From positions 124,001-188,000 of the forward strand of contig CADAEK010000002.1 in NCBI GenBank assembly GCA_902786925.1: a DNA stretch of 64,000 nucleotides, given 5' to 3'. This document shows, in pieces, positions 58,570 to 64,000 of the stretch. Numbering within the stretch: position 1 is the stretch's first letter; every line of letters starts with the position of its first letter. The notes beneath the pieces are model-generated. The model ran no database searches. It was not told where the DNA came from and saw nothing but the letters and a program-made list of their open reading frames with translations. The position numbers were made by a program, and so were the translations under genes. The DNA comes from an uncultured Bacteroidales bacterium (GTDB lineage Bacteria; Bacteroidota; Bacteroidia; Bacteroidales; Bacteroidaceae).

Positions 58570-59142
58570 CTACTTTACTAATACGGTAAAACCGTCAATT
58601 ACACTTTCAACAGTGACTTTCTGTCCGCTGGTGAAGCCTTCTCCTTCGGTCATGGCATCAAACTCCTGCACAGATCCGTTGAGGCTCACTTGTACCTTCC
58701 CTTTGCCTCCTTTGTTGGCAGGGATACGTAGATACACATCCACCGTTTTGCCTACGCAGTCTTCGATATTAAAGGCACCGTTATGTTCCAGTTTCTTGGT
58801 TTGCTTCTTGATGATGAAAAACATGTACACAAAGGCAATGCCCACCAGCAAGGCAATGAGAGCGAGCAACCACTTGTTGGTGACGGAACCAGCAAAGCAG
58901 ATACCTGCCCAGCCGAAGCCAACAATGAAGTTGACGAAGTTCTTGATGCTGAAAAGCGAGATGCTGCCGCCCAAATCCATGGTGTCGGGACCGTCGAAAT
59001 CAACATCCATGTCGCTGCTATCCATCCCCATGAGTGTCAATACCATCTGTATGACAAAGATAGCGGAACCAACGATAGCGCAACCCCAGAACACTTGCAT
59101 CCAAGCGTCCAAGCTCTGAAACATTTCCCAATAAGCTTGCAT
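58570..59142 (-). CDS. NfeD-like membrane protein with OB-fold
   Basis: 190 residues. Three hydrophobic segments (about 15-38, 65-85 and 88-112) with an acidic periplasmic loop (D-S-S-D-M-D-V-D-F-D-G-P-D), then a soluble C-terminal OB-fold (about 125-190; G-K-T-V-D-V-Y-L-R-I ... E-G-F-T-S-G-Q-K-V-T-V). It is the short NfeD type without a protease domain, the kind encoded with flotillins, and lies directly upstream of one here. It probably helps flotillin assembly in the inner membrane. A -7-like box at 59174-59181 lies upstream. Confidence 0.88.
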   Translation of the reverse strand: MQAYWEMFQSLDAWMQVFWGCAIVGSAIFVIQMVLTLMGMDSSDMDVDFDGPDTMDLGGSISLFSIKNFVNFIVGFGWAGICFAGSVTNKWLLALIALLVGIAFVYMFFIIKKQTKKLEHNGAFNIEDCVGKTVDVYLRIPANKGGKGKVQVSLNGSVQEFDAMTEGEGFTSGQKVTVESVIDGFTVLVK

Positions 59143-59173
59143 AGTTCTGTTTGTTTTAAGAATAATCTCGCCA

Positions 59174-59181
59174 CAAAGATA
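59174..59181 (-). promoter_or_regulatory. -7 element of NfeD-flotillin operon
   Basis: TATCTTTG on the minus strand, 31 bases before the ATG at 59142. No TTG at the matching -33 distance. Confidence 0.55.
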
Positions 59182-59297
59182 GAGAAAAGTTCGGAGTTAG
59201 GTGTTAGGAGTTGGAAGTTTTTTGCACCCTAAGGCTTTTTTTTTGAAAAAGTAACACTTTCGTTCTTTACTTCTCGCTTCGTACCCCTAAATTTTCT

Positions 59298-59306
59298 TAC
59301 CTTTGC
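59298..59306 (+). promoter_or_regulatory. -7 element of DUF1846 gene
   Basis: TACCTTTGC on the plus strand, 25 bases before the ATG at 59332; leader about 20 bases. No -33 TTG seen. Confidence 0.65.
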
Positions 59307-59331
59307 AGCCGAATTTGTTAAAAGAGATAGT

Positions 59332-60795
59332 ATGAAAATAGGATTTGACAACGAGAAATACCTCAAGATTCAGTCGGAGCACATCCGTGAGCGCATTGCT
59401 CAGTTTGATGGCAAGCTGTATCTGGAGTTGGGCGGCAAGTTGTTTGACGACCACCATGCTTCGCGTGTGCTTCCAGGCTTTAAGCCTGACAGCAAGTTGC
59501 GCATGTTCCAGCAGTTGAGTGACAGTCTTGAGATTGTGATTGTGATTAGCGCTGAAGACATCGAGAAGAACAAGATGCGTGCTGACCTTGGCATTACTTA
59601 CGACGAAGATGTGCTGCGTCTGCGCGATGAGTTCATGAACCGTGGGTTCTACGTGGGTTCGGTGGTTATCACTCACTATGATGGTCAGCGCGCGGCAGAC
59701 CAGTTCCGCCATCGCTTGGAGCGTCTGGGCATCAAATCCTATTGCCACTACCTCATTGACGGCTATCCTCACAATGTGGAACTGATAGCTTCAGATGAGG
59801 GCTTCGGCAAGAACGACTATGTGGAGACAACTCGTCCGCTTGTCATTGTAACGGCTCCCGGTCCTGGTAGTGGCAAGATGGCGGTGTGCTTGAGTCAGCT
59901 CTACTGTGAGAATCAGCGTGGCATTCGTGCTGGTTATGCCAAGTTTGAGACCTTCCCTGTGTGGAATCTTCCTTTGAAGCATCCTGTCAACATCGCCTAC
60001 GAAGCGGCTACGGCTGACCTCAACGATGTGAACATGATTGACCCCTTCCATTTCGATGCTTATGGTAAGGTGGCCATCAACTACAATCGCGACATTGAGA
60101 TATTCCCCGTGCTTAACGCACTCTTCGAGGGCATCTATGGCGAGAACCCCTATAAGTCGCCAACTGACATGGGCGTGAACATGGTAGGCTTCTGCATCAG
60201 CGATGATGAAGTGTGCTGCCAAGCGTCTAAAGATGAGATTATTCGTCGTTACTATGATGCCACAAACAAGTTGGCTGATGGTGCTTGTAACGAGAATGAG
60301 GTGAGCAAGATACAGATGCTCTTCAATCAAGCCAAGATAACCACTGCAGCCCGTCGTTGTACGGTAGCGGCTAATGACCGCAAGGCCCAGACGGGTGTCC
60401 ATTGCGCTGCGATGGAAATGGAAGATGGTACTATCATCACCTCCAAGACCGGCTCTCTGCTGGGTTGCTGTGCCGCCTTGCTGATTAATGTGATGAAGCA
60501 TTTGGCTGGTATTGGCGACGAGGTGAAGCTCATCCCACAGAGCATGATTGAGCCTATTCAAAAGACCAAGATTGAATATTTGCGCGGTGGTAATCCTCGC
60601 CTCCACACGGACGAGGTTCTTGTGGCGATGTCAGTGCTTTCACAGCATGACGAAAATTGTCGTCTTGCTCTTGAACAACTCCCCAAGCTTCGTGGCTGTC
60701 AGATGCATAGCACGGTGATGCTCGGTGAAGTGGACCGCAAGATACTGAAGAAACTCGGTTGTGGACTCACTTGCGACCCAGTGAAGAAGAAGTAA
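59332..60795 (+). CDS. DUF1846 family protein
   Basis: 487 residues, cytoplasmic. Matches the DUF1846 family along its length: M-K-I-G-F-D-N-E-K-Y at the start, H-H-A-S-R-V-L-P-G-F near 41-50, and a Walker-A-like A-P-G-P-G-S-G-K (residues 175-182). Also notable are G-S-L-L-G-C-C-A-A near 374-382 and the K-K-L-G-C-G-L-T end. Known: structures of the family exist but no reaction is established; homologues in Firmicutes and Bacteroidetes are well conserved. The P-loop-like segment suggests nucleotide binding (inference). It is transcribed alone and ends at a strong terminator. Confidence 0.9.
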   Translation: MKIGFDNEKYLKIQSEHIRERIAQFDGKLYLELGGKLFDDHHASRVLPGFKPDSKLRMFQQLSDSLEIVIVISAEDIEKNKMRADLGITYDEDVLRLRDEFMNRGFYVGSVVITHYDGQRAADQFRHRLERLGIKSYCHYLIDGYPHNVELIASDEGFGKNDYVETTRPLVIVTAPGPGSGKMAVCLSQLYCENQRGIRAGYAKFETFPVWNLPLKHPVNIAYEAATADLNDVNMIDPFHFDAYGKVAINYNRDIEIFPVLNALFEGIYGENPYKSPTDMGVNMVGFCISDDEVCCQASKDEIIRRYYDATNKLADGACNENEVSKIQMLFNQAKITTAARRCTVAANDRKAQTGVHCAAMEMEDGTIITSKTGSLLGCCAALLINVMKHLAGIGDEVKLIPQSMIEPIQKTKIEYLRGGNPRLHTDEVLVAMSVLSQHDENCRLALEQLPKLRGCQMHSTVMLGEVDRKILKKLGCGLTCDPVKKK

Positions 60796-60816
60796 CAGTT
60801 TGATAATAATGATAGT

Positions 60817-60848
60817 AAAGGCCTGCTTTCGTGCGAAAGCAGGCCTTT
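60817..60848 (+). terminator. Terminator after DUF1846 gene
   Basis: The 14-bp stem aaaggcctgctttc (60817-60830) with 60835-60848 encloses a gtgc loop and is followed by Ts to 60852. It lies 21 bases past the stop. Confidence 0.92.
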
Positions 60849-60956
60849 TTTTATCGTTGCGTCAATGGGTGACAAACGCGTCAGGAAGCGAACCGTTAAA
60901 GGATTAGGGCTTTCTCATTTCTCGCGCTTCGTGTTCCTTCCTTTGTGCTTTAAGCT

Positions 60957-61703
60957 TCATTTCTCCATGATAGCCACGAGCTTGTCGTAAGTCATACCCT
61001 CGAAGCTATCCAACACGTAGTCACATTTGTCTTGGAGCTCTTCCTGAGTGTGGTTGGAAGCGAGACCGATGGTGAAAATGCCAGATGACACGCCTGCTTG
61101 CAGTCCCGTATAAGCGTCTTCGAATACAACGCATTCGTCAATGTCTGCATCGAAGGTTCGTGCCCCTAACAAGTAACAGTCAGGTGCGGGTTTTGAGGCG
61201 GTGAAGTCTTCAGCTGTGAGCACCTTGTCGAACAAAGCGTCGAAATCAGTAATTTGCCGCTTGACACTTTCCATTTTTGGGATGTTGGAACTGGTCACCA
61301 CAGCGCACTTCACCCCGTTGCGTTTCAAGTCCTTGAGGAACTCAAGTGCGCCTGGATAAAACTCATAGCGCATCTGTGCCTCCCACTCGTTCAAGCCCGC
61401 TGTAATTTCGGCTTGCCATTGAGGGTCAGGGAAATAGGTGTCGAAAATCTGTGTGAGCGTAGTCCCTTTGATGAGATGTTCGAGTCGTGGTACATCAGGG
61501 CGGTACTTCCTGGCTGTGGCTCCCCAAAAGACCGTGTACTGGTCTTCTGTATCTACCAGCGTGCCGTCCAGATCAAAGAGGGCTGCCTTCAGTCTGCGGC
61601 GACGGGGAATGTTCCGGTCTCCTCGCACAAAGAGTTCGCCCCAAGGCATCGCTGTCTTTTCGTCCTCAATATCTTCGTTTCTTTTTGTCCAAAATGTTGC
61701 CAT
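60957..61703 (-). CDS. HAD-superfamily phosphatase, beta-phosphoglucomutase-like
   Basis: 248 residues from the ATG at 61703 (M-A-T-F-W-T-K-R-N); upstream in-frame ATGs are excluded by a -7 box at 61721-61728. After a 40-residue hydrophilic leader the HAD core begins with F-D-L-D-G-T-L-V-D-T (motif I), then V-T-S-S-N (motif II), K-P-A-P-D (motif III) and V-F-E-D-A-Y-T-G (motif IV). The cap is helical as in beta-phosphoglucomutase and phosphoglycolate phosphatase. The substrate cannot be assigned; small sugar phosphates are likely. It is a single-gene unit with no neighbour in the same direction. Confidence 0.85.
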   Translation of the reverse strand: MATFWTKRNEDIEDEKTAMPWGELFVRGDRNIPRRRRLKAALFDLDGTLVDTEDQYTVFWGATARKYRPDVPRLEHLIKGTTLTQIFDTYFPDPQWQAEITAGLNEWEAQMRYEFYPGALEFLKDLKRNGVKCAVVTSSNIPKMESVKRQITDFDALFDKVLTAEDFTASKPAPDCYLLGARTFDADIDECVVFEDAYTGLQAGVSSGIFTIGLASNHTQEELQDKCDYVLDSFEGMTYDKLVAIMEK

Positions 61704-61720
61704 AGTTGTGAGTTTTGCTA

Positions 61721-61728
61721 CAAAGGTA
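61721..61728 (-). promoter_or_regulatory. -7 element of HAD phosphatase gene
   Basis: TACCTTTG on the minus strand, 17 bases before the ATG at 61703; predicted leader about 13 bases. It decides the start of the gene. Confidence 0.6.
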
Positions 61729-61823
61729 GGCAAAAGTTGTGAGTTGATAGTGATGAACCGTGAGTTTTTGTGCTCTAATGCGTTTTTTTTGAAGAGGTTG
61801 TGCATTCGCTTCATGCTTTTTCT

Positions 61824-61831
61824 TACCTTTG
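61824..61831 (+). promoter_or_regulatory. -7 element of nitroreductase gene
   Basis: TACCTTTG on the plus strand, 118 bases before the ATG at 61950, giving a rather long leader of about 115 bases. No -33 TTG at usual spacing. Confidence 0.5.
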
Positions 61832-61949
61832 GGGCGGAATCGAATGTGGGCTAAGTCTGTGGTCGATAGCTGTGGCGTTTAGTCCCTCGTTTCCTTACAA
61901 TAGAGAATCATTAATTGAGTAACAAACACATTTCAAAAAAAACAAACAT

Positions 61950-62579
61950 ATGAAAAGTCTAATGCTTGCAGCGGCTATGCTGCTCATGGGGACGGCATGT
62001 TTTGCCCAGACCCGCACACTTCCAAAACCCAACCTGAAACGTCAGACGCTGTCTGTGATGAGCGCTTTCAAACAGCGTAAGTCTGTGCGCACCTACAGCG
62101 CTAAGTCACTCTCCGAACAGGACTTAAGCGACCTGTTGTGGGCTGCTCAGGGCAAGAACCGTGAAGACGTACATTTGACCTCTCCAACGGCGATGAACCG
62201 TCAGGAAATCCGTCTCTATGTGTTCACCGCTCAAAACGTTTCGCTCTACAATCCTCAAAAGAACACCCTCACGCAAGTGGCCAATGGTGACCACCGCGAT
62301 ATTGTAGCAGCAGGTCAGGACTTTGCTAAAGCCGCTCCTGTCAGCCTCGTTCTGGTGGCTGACTTTGACAAGTTTGGCAGCAACAACCAGCATGCTCAGT
62401 GGATGGTGGGTTCTGATGTGGGCATTGTTAGCCAGAACATCAACCTCTTCTGTGCTGCTGCAGGTCTGTGCACCGTTCCTCGTGGCACGATGAATCAGAA
62501 GGCTATTCAGCAGTTGCTGAAACTCAGCGAAAACCAGATTCCTGTGCTGAACAATCCTGTAGGCTATCCTGCTAAATAG
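61950..62579 (+). CDS. Exported nitroreductase family protein
   Basis: 209 residues with a Sec signal (cleavage after A-C-F-A-Q, about 20). The FMN-binding nitroreductase fold is visible: R-K-S-V-R-T-Y (about 43-49), L-L-W-A-A-Q-G-K-N-R (about 62-71), and the late G-x-D-V-G-I-V-S-Q-N-I-N-L-x-C-A-A-x-G-L (about 150-169). Most family enzymes are cytoplasmic, but Bacteroidetes often carry signal-bearing copies whose substrates are unknown. FMN would have to be loaded outside or before export. It is transcribed alone. Confidence 0.87.
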   Translation: MKSLMLAAAMLLMGTACFAQTRTLPKPNLKRQTLSVMSAFKQRKSVRTYSAKSLSEQDLSDLLWAAQGKNREDVHLTSPTAMNRQEIRLYVFTAQNVSLYNPQKNTLTQVANGDHRDIVAAGQDFAKAAPVSLVLVADFDKFGSNNQHAQWMVGSDVGIVSQNINLFCAAAGLCTVPRGTMNQKAIQQLLKLSENQIPVLNNPVGYPAK

Positions 62580-62720
62580 CATTGTTCATCCGTTCCTCAA
62601 CACAGGAACAGCAACCACGAAAATGGACGGATGAGACCCGAAACGCTTCTCGACTCTCGTTTTTGACCTTAACGCAGGCTGCATTTCAAACAATAAAAAC
62701 AAAAAAAGACGCTTTAATTT

Positions 62721-62751
62721 TTGTATTGTTTGAAATTTGTGCTACCTTTGC
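62721..62751 (+). promoter_or_regulatory. Promoter of tRNA-Pro
   Basis: TTG (62721-62723), a 19-base spacer, then TACCTTTGC (62743-62751). It is 41 bases before the tRNA and matches the Bacteroidetes consensus. Confidence 0.78.
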
Positions 62752-62792
62752 ACCCGATTTCACGGAGCACCAAGGGTCCTGTGCTTATCAAT

Positions 62793-62869
62793 CGGGAAGT
62801 AGCGCAGTTGGTTAGCGTACACGTCTGGGGGGCGTGTGGTCGCCAGTTCGAGTCTGGTCTTCCCGACCA
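62793..62869 (+). tRNA. tRNA-Pro (anticodon GGG), CCA encoded
   Basis: Acceptor CGGGAAG (62793-62799) pairs with CTTCCCG (62859-62865), followed by A and an encoded CCA. D arm GCGC/GCGT, anticodon stem CACGT/GCGTG around the loop CTGGGGG with GGG at 62827-62829, and T arm GCCAG-TTCGAGT-CTGGT are present. A consensus promoter precedes it and a strong terminator follows. Confidence 0.95.
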
Positions 62870-62872
62870 TCT

Positions 62873-62906
62873 AAAGAGGCTGTGTCAATGCTGACACAGC
62901 CTCTTT
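62873..62906 (+). terminator. Terminator after tRNA-Pro
   Basis: A perfect 15-bp stem pairs aaagaggctgtgtca (62873-62887) with 62892-62906, 4-base loop, then Ts. It starts 4 bases after the tRNA. Confidence 0.92.
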
Positions 62907-62945
62907 TTTTGTTCTCCTCACGATGCCCTTTTTGTGCCCCAAAAA

Positions 62946-63010
62946 CGGTGTGACTCAGACCGAGGGTGCCGGTGTGACTCAGACCGACCTGTGCGGTGTG
63001 AGTCACACCG
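62946..63010. repeat. Palindromic repeat cluster B (three 17-bp units, 24-base period)
   Basis: cggtgtgactcagaccg starts at 62946 and again at 62970; cggtgtgagtcacaccg, a perfect palindrome around its central G, starts at 62994. The period is exactly 24 bases. The first two units are near-palindromes of the same core. The cluster lies in the 321-base gap between the two tRNA genes, which holds no gene. Confidence 0.88.
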
Positions 63011-63043
63011 CCAAAGTGGTGCAGGAAGGACTGTAGAAACAGC

Positions 63044-63113
63044 AAAGGATGCGTCACGAACATGGCGCATCCTTTTTCTATGCATGAACGCCCGAACTGC
63101 TTCAAGTCCGGGC
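63044..63113. other. Two successive hairpins in tRNA gap
   Basis: aaaggatgcg (63044-63053) pairs with 63066-63075, followed by Ts; then cgcccgaact and agtccgggcg (63088-63113) form a second stem with one mismatch. They look like terminators of a short or lost transcript, but no gene is attached to them. Confidence 0.5.
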
Positions 63114-63159
63114 GCTCCTGTATCATCATTGAGGGATGCTATATGCATCCAACAAAAAA

Positions 63160-63187
63160 GAGGATGAGCCAATGTTGACTCATCCTC
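63160..63187 (-). terminator. Terminator after tRNA-Lys
   Basis: gaggatgag (63160-63168) pairs with ctcatcctc (63179-63187). On the minus strand the stem is followed by TTTTTTG, 3 bases past the tRNA end. Confidence 0.82.
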
Positions 63188-63190
63188 GTG

Positions 63191-63263
63191 TGATCCGCTT
63201 GGGGCTCGAACCCAAGACCCCAACATTAAAAGTGTTGTGCTCTACCAGCTGAGCTAGCGGATC
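63191..63263 (-). tRNA. tRNA-Lys (anticodon TTT)
   Basis: Read on the minus strand: acceptor GATCCGC (63263-63257) with GCGGATC (63198-63192) and discriminator A. D arm GCTC...GAGC, anticodon stem CAACA/TGTTG with loop CTTTTAA and TTT at 63230-63228, and T arm CTTGG-GTTCGAG-CCCAA are present. No CCA is encoded, unlike the tRNA-Pro in this window. Confidence 0.95.
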
Positions 63264-63443
63264 TACCTAATAGGCTTACGGAAGGTGTTCTCGAGAGAAC
63301 TTGTGACGGGGTTTTACGCCCATCTGCTTTTCGTAAGCGGGTGCAAAGGTAGTGCAAATTTTGGATAATGCAAAATAAATGGGCTATTTTTTGAAGCGTG
63401 AGATGAAAAATAAGGGCGCATGAGGTGAAATGGGTTTGAAAAG

Positions 63444-63471
63444 CAAGAATAAAACTTGGGCTTTATTCTTG
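63444..63471 (-). terminator. Terminator overlapping vsr stop codon
   Basis: caagaataaa (63444-63453) pairs with tttattcttg (63462-63471) over 10 bp; the stem includes the vsr stop at 63465-63463. Confidence 0.6.
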
Positions 63472-63960
63472 TTCTGCTGCAATGGAGAGATTCTCTTCGT
63501 CGTCGTAGTGGTAGTTGATTTTTGCCCCACGGTTTTGGAGGGCAATGTAGTTGAGTGTGCGAAGAAGTCCTTGCAGGGTCTGTTCTCGTTCAGTCTTTTT
63601 CAGTTGGCATTCCCACACTTCGATGGTGTGCCATCCCTGTGCCTTGAGTGCTAGGCGGTTTTCGTGGTCGCGCTCTTGGTTGCGCAGGAATTTTTGTCTC
63701 CAGTAGTCAGTATGGGTCTGGGGCAAACGGTACAGGGAGCATCCTTCGTGTCCATGCCAAAAGCATCCGTTGATGAAGATGCAGGTGCGGAGTCCCACGA
63801 TGGTAAGGTCGGGCGTGCCAGGCAGCGTCTTAGCATGGATGCGGTAGCGGAAGCCGTGGCTGAACAGGAAACGGCGTACAAGCATCTCGGGTCGTGTGTT
63901 TTTCGACCTGATTCTGCGCATGCAGTTGCTGCGCTGCTGAGGTGTCATCTTGTCTGCCAT
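63463..63960 (-). CDS. vsr: Very short patch repair endonuclease
   Basis: 165 residues, normal length for Vsr. The N-terminal M-T-P-Q-Q-R-S-N-C-M-R-R-I-R-S-K-N-T-R-P-E and the catalytic G-T-P-D-L-T-I (Asp near 50), then F-I-N-G-C-F-W-H-G-H-x-G-C (zinc and active-site His, about 63-75), are all present. Role: nicks 5' to T in T:G mismatches that arise when 5-methylcytosine deaminates. Vsr is normally linked to a cytosine DNA methyltransferase gene; none is within the window, but the gene's 5' side faces the right edge, so a partner may lie just outside. Confidence 0.95.
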   Translation of the reverse strand: MADKMTPQQRSNCMRRIRSKNTRPEMLVRRFLFSHGFRYRIHAKTLPGTPDLTIVGLRTCIFINGCFWHGHEGCSLYRLPQTHTDYWRQKFLRNQERDHENRLALKAQGWHTIEVWECQLKKTEREQTLQGLLRTLNYIALQNRGAKINYHYDDEENLSIAAEQE

Positions 63961-64000
63961 CGGTTTTCTTTCGGGGGTGGGAGCGTGGTGCAGGTGCGTT

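Noticed and set aside
62946..63010. CRISPR-like array
   Set aside because: Units are 17 bp with 7-base gaps and the gaps are too short for spacers; no cas genes are present.

Overview
The window looks like chromosomal DNA of a gut- or rumen-type Bacteroidales bacterium, most likely Prevotella or a close relative; the species cannot be fixed from sequence alone. The evidence is Bacteroidetes promoters of the TTG-N20-TAnnTTTG type, outer-membrane and secreted carbohydrate enzymes with Sec signals, Prevotella-style C-terminal tails (Y-x-L-x-G ... GxYI-NG-K), and gene neighbourhoods typical of the order (LysE/DUF4924/rfbD/prfC, tsaC/ClC/fmt, glmM/DUF4827, rprX/rprY, fusA2). No rRNA, CRISPR array, prophage or insertion sequence was found.

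Left third (1-36232): mostly plant-polysaccharide use. A partial DUF711 gene is followed by a GH2 beta-galactosidase and a GH27 alpha-galactosidase (+). A TonB receptor with an exported DUF362 protein and a GH51 arabinofuranosidase follow (-), then a 1845-residue modular secreted protein (-). After an 875-base gap rich in palindromes come pflA and pflB (-). Next is a rhamnose operon rhaB-rhaA-MFS transporter-rhaD (+), a membrane-spanning AraC-type regulator (-), and a divergent pair: a 1533-residue PL11 rhamnogalacturonan lyase and a GH2-like protein (+). Together these suggest cutting of rhamnogalacturonan I, removal of galactose and arabinose side chains, import of rhamnose, cleavage to DHAP and lactaldehyde, and mixed-acid fermentation through pyruvate formate-lyase. 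No SusC/SusD pair is present.

Middle (36233-57149): housekeeping genes. These are rpsF-rpsR-rplI, the RprX/RprY two-component system, a translocase paralogue (EF-G2) with degraded GTPase motifs, hemW on an apparently leaderless transcript, a tiny DTLAx-repeat lipoprotein, an ECF sigma factor, and a probable eight-gene minus-strand operon running from an esterase through LysE, DUF4924, rfbD, prfC, tsaC and a ClC channel to fmt. ROK kinase, glmM and a DUF4827 lipoprotein follow.

Right (57150-64000): a flotillin/NfeD pair, DUF1846, a HAD phosphatase, an exported nitroreductase, tRNA-Pro(GGG), tRNA-Lys(TTT), and a Vsr mismatch endonuclease at the edge.

The observations most worth following up are three intergenic clusters of 22-24-base-period palindromic repeats (17010-17090, 37705-37796, 62946-63010), the kinase-less transmembrane regulator beside the rhamnose genes, the GH2 protein whose acid/base Glu is Lys, the GTPase-degenerate EF-G2, and a 25-bp inverted repeat between pflB and rhaB.
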